In this document: in pieces, positions 47,158 to 56,504 of the stretch
Position numbering within the stretch: position 1 is the stretch's first letter
Layout of the letters: the number at the start of each line of letters is the position of its first letter
Assembly (NCBI RefSeq): GCF_029433515.1
Contig: NZ_JAQTIG010000003.1
Location: 124,001-188,000 of the forward strand
Reading direction: 5' to 3'
Origin: Lactobacillus sp. ESL0679
Lineage (GTDB): Bacteria > Bacillota > Bacilli > Lactobacillales > Lactobacillaceae
Length of the DNA: 64,000 nucleotides
Notes under the pieces: generated by a model
What the model was told of the DNA's origin: nothing
The model's input: the letters and a program-made list of their open reading frames with translations, nothing else
Databases searched by the model: none
Translations under genes and position numbers: made by a program

Positions 47158-47221
47158 ATCCAAACCTTTAATAAGTAAAAAAAATACATATCTAAGTTAA
47201 TTATATACATTTTACCAAAAA

Positions 47222-47235
47222 TGAAAACGCTTATA
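47222..47235 (+). promoter_or_regulatory. Near-consensus cre site
   Basis: TGAAAACGCTTATA matches 13 of 14 consensus positions (T for C at position 13). It lies in the divergent region 45 bases before the IIC gene. Confidence 0.5.
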
Positions 47236-47279
47236 ATAATTAATGTAGGGAATATTAGTTGATAGGAGGATTAATTGTC

Positions 47280-48551
47280 ATGAAAGAAAAAATGACAAAA
47301 TTTTTTGAAAAAATTACACCTTTTTTAAATAAAGTGGGTGCAAATAAATATTTACAAACGATTATGGCTGCGATGCTAGAAATACTGGGGCCAATTATCT
47401 TAGGTTCGTTTGCCGTTTTAGGCGCTGTTTATGCTGCCAAATATAATTTGACGGGGATAGCAAATGTACTTAATGCAGTCAGTGCCGTTACTTTGAATGG
47501 TATGGCTTTATATATTGCATTTTTAATTGCTAAACACCTAGTGCCTTACTTTATTGAGGGGGATGATGGTAGTGCAGCAGGAATTATTTCATTAATGGTA
47601 TTTTTGATTTTAGTTCCTCTAGGTCAAATTAAAGACAAAGGAGCTGCAATTACTGCGATTCCAACTACCTGGTTATCTTCTCAAGGTGTTTTCTCAGCTA
47701 TGATTGTCGGAATTTTAGTTGCCAAATCATACGTATTTATGAAGCAACACAATTGGACTATCAAAATGCCAGCTGGGGTACCACCTATGGTTTCAGCTTC
47801 TTTTGCTAACTTAATTCCAGCAATTGTTGATGGCGTTGTAGCTATGCTGGTTAATTATCTCTTTACCTTAACTAGTTGGGGTAGTTTCCACCAAATGATC
47901 TTTTCAATTATTCAAACACCATTACAAAATATTGGTGGTTCAATTTGGGCAATGATCTTAGTATCACTATTAATGCAGATATTATGGTTCTTTGGCATTC
48001 ATGGTACCAACGTACTTAATCCAATCGTTATGCCTATTTGGATGGCTTTGGATATGCAAAACCTTGAAGCATTAAAGACAGGTAAGCCACTGCCAAATAT
48101 TATTGGGAATGCTTTTTTCACTATTGTAACTTGGAGCGGTACAGCTTTAGGATTAGTTTTATTAATGGTCTTGATAAGTAAGAGCAAGCGTTATAAAGAG
48201 CTAGGTCGATTAGCACTTATTCCTGCTCTTTTTGGGATAACTGAACCAACTGTATTTGGTACACCGCTAGTCCTAAACTTTAACTTTGCAGTGCCATTCA
48301 TTACCAATAATACAATTGCAATTATAATTTCATATTTAGCAGTTAAGTTGGGAATTGTTGCTCGCTTTTCAGGAGTTCAAACCACATTTGGCTTACCAAT
48401 AGGTGTATACGCCGCAGTTGAAGGTAGTGTTTCGATTATCATATTGCAACTATTTATTCAACTAGTGTTATCTCCATTACTATGGTACCCATGGTTTAAA
48501 CATGCTGATAATCTTGCTTTGCAAGAGGAACAAAAAGCTGTTAATAAATAA
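47280..48551 (+). CDS. PTS EIIC, lactose/cellobiose family
   Basis: 423 aa, the CelB/LacE-type membrane component: about ten hydrophobic segments and the landmark WFFGIHGTNVLNPIVMP near residue 240, then GITEPTVFGTPLVLN near 321. No EIIA or EIIB gene is adjacent, so it must borrow them from elsewhere, as orphan IIC genes in lactobacilli often do. The ATG at 47280 follows ATAGGAGGA. It starts a three-gene operon with a GH3 enzyme and a secreted hydrolase-like protein, so its substrate is probably a beta-linked oligosaccharide. Confidence 0.9.
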   Translation: MKEKMTKFFEKITPFLNKVGANKYLQTIMAAMLEILGPIILGSFAVLGAVYAAKYNLTGIANVLNAVSAVTLNGMALYIAFLIAKHLVPYFIEGDDGSAAGIISLMVFLILVPLGQIKDKGAAITAIPTTWLSSQGVFSAMIVGILVAKSYVFMKQHNWTIKMPAGVPPMVSASFANLIPAIVDGVVAMLVNYLFTLTSWGSFHQMIFSIIQTPLQNIGGSIWAMILVSLLMQILWFFGIHGTNVLNPIVMPIWMALDMQNLEALKTGKPLPNIIGNAFFTIVTWSGTALGLVLLMVLISKSKRYKELGRLALIPALFGITEPTVFGTPLVLNFNFAVPFITNNTIAIIISYLAVKLGIVARFSGVQTTFGLPIGVYAAVEGSVSIIILQLFIQLVLSPLLWYPWFKHADNLALQEEQKAVNK

Positions 48552-48569
48552 TAAAAAGGAATTTAATTA

Positions 48570-50789
48570 ATGAAACAAGAAAGATTAGAAAAGCTATTAA
48601 ATGAAATGTCCTTATCAGAAAAAATCGGACAATTAATCCAATTATCTGGTGATTTCTTTAAATCGAAAGATATTTCGTTTGGTCCAATTCAAAAATTGGG
48701 TATACCAGATAAATTAGTTGATTTAAGTGGCTCAATAATGAATGTTACGGGTGCTGCTGAAACTCAACGCTTACAAAAACAACAAATGGCTAAACAGCCG
48801 CATCATATCCCAGTTTTGTTTATGTCTGATGTTATTTATGGCTTTAAGACGATCTTTCCTATTCCAGTAGGTTTGGGAGCTACTTGGAATCCTGAATTAA
48901 TCAAAGAAGCCTTTAAAGTAGCTGCTAATGAAGCTGCTGTGAGTGGTAATCAAGTTTGTTTTGCTCCAATGGTTGATGTCACACATGACCCGAGATGGGG
49001 AAGAACTTTAGAGTCTCCAGGAGAAGACCCATATTTGAATTCTTGTTTTGCTAAAGCAATGGTAGAGGGTTTACAAGAACAGCTACCTAATAAAAAAGGT
49101 CAGGTAGCTTGTGTTAAGCATTATGCTGCTTATGGTGCAGTTGAAGCTGGTCTGGAATATAATTTGGCCGATATGTCTATGAGTAATTTATTTCAAAACT
49201 ACTTACCGCCTTATAAAGCTGCTGTTAAAGCAGGTTGTAAGATGGTAATGGCATCGCTGAATACATTGAATGGTGTTCCTGCAACGGCAAACAAATGGTT
49301 GCTAACTGATCTGTTAAAAAAGCAATGGGGCTTTAACGGCGTAATTATTAGTGATTACGCTTCTGTATACGAATTAATTAAACACGGATTTGCTGCAGAT
49401 GAAGAAGATGCCGCTTTTAAGGCGCTTGATGCAGGAATTGATATTGATATGAAGTCACCCGTATATGCGAATGGTCTTCAAAAACTGGTCGAAAACGGCA
49501 AGTTAAGCATTACTAAAATTAATGAAGCTTGTATGCGAATTTTACAGTTGAAAAATGATTTAGGCTTGTTTGAAAATCCATATTTTGGTTCCTCAGAAAT
49601 TGAAGAGCACGAATACACATTAAGTGATGATAATCGAAAGTTAGCTCGTAAAGTCGCTGACGAAGCAATTGTGCTGCTAAAAAATAATCATCAAGTTTTG
49701 CCTCTATCATCTAATGAAAAGGTTGCCTTAATTGGCCCTTATGGAGATGAAAAATCTTTGATTGGGATGTGGGCAGTTCACGGAGATATAAAAGATTGTG
49801 TTACTATTAAAGCCGCTTTAAGTTCTATATTAGGAACTAATTTAGGTTATGCACAAGGAACGGATATTACTCGTGACAAGCAAATGCTAGCTGGACTAGG
49901 GTTTCTCAATGAAGAACGAATTAGTAGAATTGTTTCCGATGATGAAACTGAAAATCAGAATCATCAAGCTGCTTTATCTTTAGCCAAGAAAGCTGAAACA
50001 ATTATCTTAGCTGTTGGCGAAAATGTTTTTGAATCTGGAGAAGCAGGTTCGAAAACCAACCTCCACTTACCTAAAAATCAAGTGAAATTGATAAAAGATA
50101 TTCATAATTTAGGTAAGAAAATTGTATTAGTTGTTATCAGTGGAAGACCACTGGTTTTAACCGATGTTATACAAGACGTAGATGCAGTTGTTGAATCATG
50201 GTTTCCTGGAACCGAAGGGGGCAATGCAATTGCAGATGTTCTATTTGGTAAGGTCTCACCATCAGGGAGATTATCAACAACTTTTCCATTCACAGAAGGG
50301 CAAGAGCCACTATATTACTCTCATTTAAGCACCGGACGACCACAAAAAGGATCACAACATGTTGGGCGTTTCGTTTCAAGATATATTGATGCTCCTAATG
50401 AGCCTTTGTTTCCATTTGGCTATGGTTTAAGTTATGCAGATGTTAAATATTCTGATTTACAAATAGAATCTGATGCTTTAAATGAATCAGATAATTTACG
50501 ATTAAGTATTAAATTAGTTAATGATAGTCAGTGGTCACAAAAGGAAACGGTCCAAGTTTATTTTCATGATGATGTTGCAAGTATTGTTCAGCCTGTGAAA
50601 CGTTTGGTTAGCTTTAAGAAAGTGACCGTCCCAGCAAAAACGAGTGTAAGAGTTACTTTTAGTATTCCAGCAACAGATTTTAGCTTCTTTGACAACACTG
50701 GGCATCCAAAATTAGAAAAAGGGAGTTTCCATTTATTTATTGGTCCAAATTCAAATGATGTAATTACAAAAGAATTTCAAATAATATAG
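48570..50789 (+). CDS. GH3 beta-glucosidase
   Basis: 739 aa. Order of domains: GH3 barrel (about residues 1-330), alpha/beta sandwich (about 360-600) and a C-terminal fibronectin-like domain (about 640-735). The nucleophile Asp is in GVIISDYASV near residue 261, and KHYAAYG near 183 lies in the substrate pocket. No signal peptide, so it acts inside the cell on imported beta-glucosides, probably unphosphorylated ones or, if IIC phosphorylates them, after another step. It is 18 bases behind the IIC gene. Confidence 0.93.
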   Translation: MKQERLEKLLNEMSLSEKIGQLIQLSGDFFKSKDISFGPIQKLGIPDKLVDLSGSIMNVTGAAETQRLQKQQMAKQPHHIPVLFMSDVIYGFKTIFPIPVGLGATWNPELIKEAFKVAANEAAVSGNQVCFAPMVDVTHDPRWGRTLESPGEDPYLNSCFAKAMVEGLQEQLPNKKGQVACVKHYAAYGAVEAGLEYNLADMSMSNLFQNYLPPYKAAVKAGCKMVMASLNTLNGVPATANKWLLTDLLKKQWGFNGVIISDYASVYELIKHGFAADEEDAAFKALDAGIDIDMKSPVYANGLQKLVENGKLSITKINEACMRILQLKNDLGLFENPYFGSSEIEEHEYTLSDDNRKLARKVADEAIVLLKNNHQVLPLSSNEKVALIGPYGDEKSLIGMWAVHGDIKDCVTIKAALSSILGTNLGYAQGTDITRDKQMLAGLGFLNEERISRIVSDDETENQNHQAALSLAKKAETIILAVGENVFESGEAGSKTNLHLPKNQVKLIKDIHNLGKKIVLVVISGRPLVLTDVIQDVDAVVESWFPGTEGGNAIADVLFGKVSPSGRLSTTFPFTEGQEPLYYSHLSTGRPQKGSQHVGRFVSRYIDAPNEPLFPFGYGLSYADVKYSDLQIESDALNESDNLRLSIKLVNDSQWSQKETVQVYFHDDVASIVQPVKRLVSFKKVTVPAKTSVRVTFSIPATDFSFFDNTGHPKLEKGSFHLFIGPNSNDVITKEFQII

Positions 50790-50800
50790 AAAGAAACAAA

Positions 50801-52519
50801 ATGAATAAATATAAAATAGTTGCAAGCTTAGCAGGAATAGTTTTGTTAGGATCTGGCGCAAATAGTGTTATACCTACTAATCCGATAAGCCAAGTTTATC
50901 AAGTAAAGGCTTCACAGATTAAGAAATATGTTTTAGTAAAGACTAAAACTGCTGCAAAAATTTATACTAAAAATGGCAAGAAAACCAGACAAAGAGTTCG
51001 TAAAGGCACATATTATCAGGTAACATTTGCGACAATTAACAAGCAACATTTTTATTATTTGGGCAAGAATAGATATATTAAAAAGGGCACTGCCACAGTA
51101 GTTGACAAAAAACCGCAACAAATAATTCTAACTAAGAATGCTAAAATTTATACTACTTTAGGTAAAAATACAGGTAAAAAGATTAAGAAAGGTAGTAAAC
51201 GAAACTCATACGCAATACTAACATTGCACCACAAGAAGTATTATGTATTGGCTAATGGTACGTGTATTTTAAAGAGTACTGCTCATTTGGTTAAGCCAAA
51301 CAAAGTAAGCGACACACAGCCTATTCAAGACACTGCTAATACGAAACCGACAGTACCTACTACATCGAATGCGCCTACTGTATCTAATTCCAGCACTGGT
51401 AATTCGGTTACTACACCTATTAATAACGAGACCGCTGCAAATACTCCTGCTATTAAACCCGGTACACAAGAAGCTTCCATTTATAGTTGGCTTAGTCAGA
51501 TGCAATTGAAAAATGGGCTGATTGAAAGTGCAGAAGACAGTAATCAAGTGTCCTTATATGATAATGCTCTCTCAGCGATTGTTTTTACAGCAAATGGTGA
51601 TTACGGTAAAGCAGAGAAGATTTTTGATTTCTTTAATAGCCATTTAGTAACTGAATTCGATGGGCAATACAAAGGCTTTGCTCAATTCCGTGACCGGAAT
51701 GGTGTTCCGACAGATAACAAGCCAAATCGTTGGTTAGGAGATAATGCCTGGCTGTTAATTGCCTTAAATAATTATCAAGCAAAAACTGGTAGTAATAAAT
51801 ATGAAAAATTGACAAATGCTATGACAACTTGGATCCGTTCACTACAAGATACAGATGGTGGTCTTTGGGGAGGAACTGACCAAAATAATCAGCGGATTGG
51901 TAAAAATACCGAAGGAATCTTAGATGCATTCATTGCTGTTAAAGGTTACGATAATTTTCATCAAAACATTTTGAAATATCTTAAAAATAATCGTTTTAAT
52001 CCTGAAACTGGGTTACTGAAAACTACTAATGATAATGGTAAATATATGTACGCTCTAGATATGATTTCTTGGGGTTTTGGTATGTTACAAGACTATCCCA
52101 AAGAAGCACTTCTTAAAGCTGATATGATGTACAATACTCAAACCGCAACAGCAAGTAAGAATGCAGTATCAGGCTATTCATTTGATATCGACCGTGATAC
52201 CATCTGGATTGAAGGAACAGGTGAGATGGCTGTAGCGTTTAATATAGCAGGAATGCAACAAAAAGCAGACAACTTAATTTCTGAAATGAATAAGATGTTT
52301 ATTTCTAGTAACAAATTTAAAGGTGCTGCTGGTCTACCTTATGCTACTAATCCTGGTACAGGTTACGGAACCAGTAATTTATGGGATGGTGTTGATACAC
52401 ATATTGCTATTTCATCGAGTGCTTGGTATGTTTTGGCCAAAATTCACTATAACCCTTATGGTTATGCTGGCGGAAGAGACAAAAACATTCCAGCAGCAGA
52501 TAGATTCTATGTTAAATAA
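50801..52519 (+). CDS. Secreted SLAP-domain protein with alpha/alpha-barrel hydrolase-like domain
   Basis: 572 aa. Signal peptide at residues 1-36 (cut near VKASQ). Two SLAP repeats (about 42-100 and 107-165; YYQVTFATINKQHFYYLGKN is one) bind secondary cell-wall polymer. A Thr/Asn/Pro-rich linker follows (about 170-222), then a 340-aa helical domain with the repeated aromatic/acidic pattern of (alpha/alpha)6 glycosidases: SLYDNALSAIVFTA, RWLGDNAWLLIAL, DGGLWGGTD, DTIWIEGTGEMAVAF, NLWDGVDTHIAISSSAW. I cannot name the GH family. It is 11 bases after the GH3 gene, so it probably releases oligosaccharides at the surface for the IIC and GH3 enzyme. Several Asp/Glu in these blocks could be catalytic. 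Confidence 0.8.
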   Translation: MNKYKIVASLAGIVLLGSGANSVIPTNPISQVYQVKASQIKKYVLVKTKTAAKIYTKNGKKTRQRVRKGTYYQVTFATINKQHFYYLGKNRYIKKGTATVVDKKPQQIILTKNAKIYTTLGKNTGKKIKKGSKRNSYAILTLHHKKYYVLANGTCILKSTAHLVKPNKVSDTQPIQDTANTKPTVPTTSNAPTVSNSSTGNSVTTPINNETAANTPAIKPGTQEASIYSWLSQMQLKNGLIESAEDSNQVSLYDNALSAIVFTANGDYGKAEKIFDFFNSHLVTEFDGQYKGFAQFRDRNGVPTDNKPNRWLGDNAWLLIALNNYQAKTGSNKYEKLTNAMTTWIRSLQDTDGGLWGGTDQNNQRIGKNTEGILDAFIAVKGYDNFHQNILKYLKNNRFNPETGLLKTTNDNGKYMYALDMISWGFGMLQDYPKEALLKADMMYNTQTATASKNAVSGYSFDIDRDTIWIEGTGEMAVAFNIAGMQQKADNLISEMNKMFISSNKFKGAAGLPYATNPGTGYGTSNLWDGVDTHIAISSSAWYVLAKIHYNPYGYAGGRDKNIPAADRFYVK

Positions 52520-52603
52520 TTGGTAACTAAAATTTAGAGGATCATAAAACTAGAAATTGGCTAATAAAATTTAAAAATATAGTTTCATTATTAAAGTATC
52601 AAG

Positions 52604-52636
52604 AAGAACATTGTTTATTTAACAATGTTCTTTTTT
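52604..52636 (+). terminator. Rho-independent terminator
   Basis: AAGAACATTGTT, five bases, AACAATGTTCTT, then T-run. It ends the IIC-GH3-SLAP operon. Confidence 0.9.
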
Positions 52637-52842
52637 GAGTATAAAAGAAAGATCAAATATTTAAGTATTGCTGGCTTGGTTGATGTTATCTTATCGCTAA
52701 TAAAGTAATATCTAGTAAGATATAAAATTTAAAGCTTGTTTTCGAGTATTTTTATTTCGAAAGCATATAAGCAAAGCTTTTGCTACAATATATAATAGTA
52801 AACATTGTGTGCCTTATTCATGGTATAAAAGAGGTATATTAC

Positions 52843-55527
52843 ATGAAGAATCAAGATAAAGAAATTTTGAAATTAGTTGGCCAGCAAACTAAGGTTTATC
52901 TAAAGAACTATGTTACCAAAGAAGCGCCGACGACTGAATTTATCGCAAATAAGTTAAACATAGAACGGTCAGTTGTTAGTAAAAGGCTAAATGAACTTTA
53001 TAAAAATAAGCAATTAAGTAAGGTCAATACAAGACCAGTCATTTATTTGCAGCTTAAGGAAGAAACTCAAAATAATAAAGCATATACAAGTGTCCAAGAT
53101 TTAAAAGCTAGTCAACGAAAGTCAATTTGGAGTCGAATCATTGGCTACAATGGCAGTTTGAAGGAGGCAATAGAACAGCTTAAAGCTGCTTTAATGTATC
53201 CACCAAATGGACTACCGGTCATTATTTTTGGTGAATCTGGAACTGGTAAAACTTTTATCATTAACAAACTATTCGAATATGCAAAGCAGCGTAAACTTTT
53301 TAATGATGAAGCGCAGTTGATTGTAATAAATTGTGCTCAATATGCGAATAATCCCGAATTGTTATCTAGTCTGCTTTTTGGCTACACCAAAGGAGCGTTT
53401 ACCGGCGCGGATATTGATAGTAGTGGTGCTCTTCAGTCGGCAAATAATGGCATTCTATTTTTAGATGAAGTTCATCGATTGAGTGCCGAAGGCCAAGAAA
53501 AGCTCTTTACCTACTTAGATACTGGGTACTTTTCTCCAGTAGGTAATAATGCCAAAAAATTAAAAAGTAAAGCTAGATTATTTTTTGCTACAACAGAAAA
53601 GGAATCTGATTTTTTGCAAACCTTTTTGCGTAGAATACCCATTAAAATTACACTACCATCCCTAGACCAGCGGGGAACATATGAAAAAAGAGTTTTAACT
53701 TACGCTTTACTGATTGAACAAGCTAAACATATTAATTGTAATATCAAGATTTCTAAGCAATGTCTTAGTTTAATTTATCATAGTCATTTTCATGCCAATG
53801 TTGGTGAATTAAAGAATTTATTACAGAACATTGTTGCTCAAAAATATGCAAAAACCACCCAAAATCAAGAAATAGAAATAAAGATCGGCGACTTGCCAGG
53901 AGCTATTCTGGGACAAATGTCTAAGGATACTTATCCTTTAAGCCAGGGCCAAGAAAAGTGTGTTTTTCATGCTACCGATACTATTCAAGAGCTATTTAAT
54001 TCTGATAATAAAGAGTATATTTCAAAAATCGAAGCTTCTTGGCAATGCTTATTAAGCCTACAGAACGACCAAATAGCAGATAGAGCAAGTTACTACAAAG
54101 TCGTAGAAAAAGAAACACATGAGATTTTATATTCAACTTACAGTACCGACCGGTCACTGATTACTGATTACACCAATGTGCTAACAAATATTTTTAATGT
54201 CGTACAAATTGATTCGCTAAGTCTTAAAAACTCATCTATTTATGATTTTGCTGTCTATATTTACTATTTAATGAGAAATGAGTTCGATCATGACTACACT
54301 ACTGACAAAAATGTCGCTAAAATTGAGCAACTTTTTGCACCAGAACTACAGCTAATTAATAAAATGGCCCCACTAATTGAAATGCGTTTTGAAATAAAAC
54401 TGAGAAAATGTGATTACTTGTGGCTAGCCATTTTGAGTTCAAATGATAATTTTACAGTTTCGTCTAAGGTACCAGCAATTGTAGTAGCACATGGCTATGC
54501 CACAGCAAGTAGTATGGCTGATACTTGCAATCATTTTTTGCAAAGCGCAGTTTTTACGGCAATTGATTTAAAGCCTGACGTTTCCCGTGCTGAAATGATT
54601 GCAAATTTGAAAGATTTAATCAAAAGAATTAACCCGCAAGATGGCTTAGTAATATTAATGGATATGGGCGCACTGGATTCAATTATTGAACCAATTAGAA
54701 ATGACTGTAATTGCACCTTACTAGTAATCAATAATGTTAGCATGGCTGTAATTTTAGAAATTGGGAATAAGCTATTGCAACAAAAGGGATTACATGCGAT
54801 CCAACATGATTTACCTAGAGATACTATTAAAAGCAAGCTTTGTGTTCCCAGAGTTGCTGCAGCTGCCACAATTATTACTACCTGCATGACTGGCGTCGGT
54901 AGTGCGCAAAGGATTAAGACAATGCTAACTCAAAGCTTTACTAATCTGGTAAATGTTCAAGTAGAAGCCTTTGACTTTAAGGAGTTAGTAAATTATCGCG
55001 ACTTAAATTTATTTTTAAATAAAAACGTGATTGCAATTATAGGTATTGATAATCCTGATGTCCCCGGAGTGCCATATTTTGGTCTAGAAGAAATTATTTC
55101 AGGTGCCAAAATAGAGGGCTTAAAGCGAATTCTAGAGCCATTTTCAACTACTAAAAAAATCGAATTATGGGAAAACCGGCTAATTGAGAACTTTTCTCTA
55201 AACAGAATAATAGATACCTTAACCATTATTTCTCCAGATAAGGTAATGAAAGTCATCAGTAAATATTTAACAGGCATTCAAAAAGATTTAAATATGAAAA
55301 TTCCCAATAAGGTCGCAATCTCATTGTATGTTCATATTGCGAACATGGTTGAAAGAATTATCCGTGGTAATGAAATCGAAGCATACGAGGGAGACAACAA
55401 GAACATTGTTAAAGACGGCTACTTTAGTGTGCTAAAAAAGCATAATAGTGTGCTGGAAAATGAATTTTTAATTAAAATCACTGATCCGGAAATCGCATAC
55501 ATAAGAGATATTCTTCTATTGAGTTAA
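52843..55527 (+). CDS. LevR-type sigma-54 activator with PTS regulation domains
   Basis: 894 aa. Domains in order: N-terminal HTH (about 1-70); AAA+ domain with Walker A GESGTGKT near 130, the sigma-54 contact loop GAFTGAD near 185 and Walker B GILFLDEVHRL near 203; PRD1 (about 390-500); a mannose-type EIIA-like domain with VVAHGYATASS near 546; an EIIB-Gat-like part with TTCMTGVGSAQRI near 680; PRD2 (about 785-890, His in SLYVHIANMVERI). It opens sigma-54 promoters in response to PTS phosphorylation. Start at ATG 52843 behind AGAGGT; the longer frame lacks a ribosome site. Its target is the -24/-12 promoter directly downstream. Confidence 0.93.
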   Translation: MKNQDKEILKLVGQQTKVYLKNYVTKEAPTTEFIANKLNIERSVVSKRLNELYKNKQLSKVNTRPVIYLQLKEETQNNKAYTSVQDLKASQRKSIWSRIIGYNGSLKEAIEQLKAALMYPPNGLPVIIFGESGTGKTFIINKLFEYAKQRKLFNDEAQLIVINCAQYANNPELLSSLLFGYTKGAFTGADIDSSGALQSANNGILFLDEVHRLSAEGQEKLFTYLDTGYFSPVGNNAKKLKSKARLFFATTEKESDFLQTFLRRIPIKITLPSLDQRGTYEKRVLTYALLIEQAKHINCNIKISKQCLSLIYHSHFHANVGELKNLLQNIVAQKYAKTTQNQEIEIKIGDLPGAILGQMSKDTYPLSQGQEKCVFHATDTIQELFNSDNKEYISKIEASWQCLLSLQNDQIADRASYYKVVEKETHEILYSTYSTDRSLITDYTNVLTNIFNVVQIDSLSLKNSSIYDFAVYIYYLMRNEFDHDYTTDKNVAKIEQLFAPELQLINKMAPLIEMRFEIKLRKCDYLWLAILSSNDNFTVSSKVPAIVVAHGYATASSMADTCNHFLQSAVFTAIDLKPDVSRAEMIANLKDLIKRINPQDGLVILMDMGALDSIIEPIRNDCNCTLLVINNVSMAVILEIGNKLLQQKGLHAIQHDLPRDTIKSKLCVPRVAAAATIITTCMTGVGSAQRIKTMLTQSFTNLVNVQVEAFDFKELVNYRDLNLFLNKNVIAIIGIDNPDVPGVPYFGLEEIISGAKIEGLKRILEPFSTTKKIELWENRLIENFSLNRIIDTLTIISPDKVMKVISKYLTGIQKDLNMKIPNKVAISLYVHIANMVERIIRGNEIEAYEGDNKNIVKDGYFSVLKKHNSVLENEFLIKITDPEIAYIRDILLLS

Positions 55528-55543
55528 GCGCTCGCACAGTACT

Positions 55544-55559
55544 TGGCACACCTTTTGCT
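55544..55559 (+). promoter_or_regulatory. Sigma-54 (-24/-12) promoter
   Basis: TGGCAC-acctt-TTGCT, with GG and GC ten bases apart: a full match to the RpoN consensus. It lies between the activator gene and the mannose-family PTS operon. Confidence 0.92.
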
Positions 55560-55603
55560 ATAAAGTCAGTGAATATCTTATTTAGTAAAAGGGAGGTCAT
55601 TAT

Positions 55604-56023
55604 GTGAAAGATATTATTTTAGCTACTCATGGTAACTTGGCTTTTGAGTTTAAGAAGACAGCTGAATTAATCGTTGGTCACATTGATAATATTCAATGCT
55701 TCGGAATGACTAAAGATAAATCTGCTGTGGAAGGGCAAAAAGAGTTAGAAAATCTAATCAAAAATACTGACGAAGATAATCTGATCATCTTAACTGACTT
55801 ATATGGTGGTAGTTCCAACAACATTTGTACTGAATTGTTGCTAAAAGGTCACCACTTCCAACTACTTTCAGGTCTTAATTTACCGTTATTGCTTACATTT
55901 TTAACGATTGATTCTGCAAACATGACATCAAAAGAATTAGTTAAGCAATTAAGGGAAGCAGGAGTTGCCGGCATTATCGACGTTAGTGAAAAGATTGAAA
56001 GAGGTGTGGCTAGCGATGATTAA
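55604..56023 (+). CDS. PTS mannose-family EIIA
   Basis: 139 aa. The phosphorylated His9 is in ILATHGNLAFEF, and LTDLYGGSSNN near residue 66 is the family turn. The start is a GTG, the ATG two bases upstream being followed by a stop. It overlaps the EIIB gene by eight bases. It passes phosphate from HPr to EIIB, and through the activator's domains probably also signals substrate supply. Confidence 0.92.
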   Translation: MKDIILATHGNLAFEFKKTAELIVGHIDNIQCFGMTKDKSAVEGQKELENLIKNTDEDNLIILTDLYGGSSNNICTELLLKGHHFQLLSGLNLPLLLTFLTIDSANMTSKELVKQLREAGVAGIIDVSEKIERGVASDD

Positions 56024-56504
56024 ATTAGTTCGTGTTGATGAAAGATTATTACATGGTCAGGTTGCGATTGGTTGGACTTCCAATTCAGGTGCAAACACAA
56101 TTCTAGTGGCAAATGATGAAGCTCAACAAGATAAGGTTAAAGCAATGGCATTAGATTTGGCCAAGCCTGCTGGTGTTAAGCTCTACATTCGAAACGTGGC
56201 TGAATCAGGCGAAATTGTTAATAAATTTGCTTCTGCAAAGAAAGCACAAGTATTAGTTTTGGTACGCAATATTCAAGATGCTTTAAAACTTATTAAGGGT
56301 TCAAACGGCGCTATTACAAACTTAAATGTTGGTGGCGTTAAATTTGAAGATGGCAAGAAAAAGTTAAATGATTTTGTTGCTGTTTCGGATCAAGACGTTG
56401 CAGATCTGAAAGAAATTCAAAAGATGGGAGTTGAACTTGATTTCAGGATGTTACCTAGAGATAAGAAGCTAAGTCTTTCTGATTTATTGGGGAGTGATAA
56501 ATAA
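56016..56504 (+). CDS. PTS mannose/fructose/sorbose EIIB
   Basis: 162 aa. The phosphorylated His15 is in VRVDERLLHGQVAIGW. The ATG at 56016 follows GAGGTG and overlaps the EIIA gene; the frame is open further upstream but is non-homologous there. Member of the EIIAB-CD operon under the sigma-54 promoter. Confidence 0.92.
   Translation: MIKLVRVDERLLHGQVAIGWTSNSGANTILVANDEAQQDKVKAMALDLAKPAGVKLYIRNVAESGEIVNKFASAKKAQVLVLVRNIQDALKLIKGSNGAITNLNVGGVKFEDGKKKLNDFVAVSDQDVADLKEIQKMGVELDFRMLPRDKKLSLSDLLGSDK

Noticed and set aside
52768..52792. Second sigma-54 promoter upstream of the LevR-type gene
   Set aside because: TTTGCT is present, but there is no GG at the required ten-base spacing, so only the -12-like half exists.
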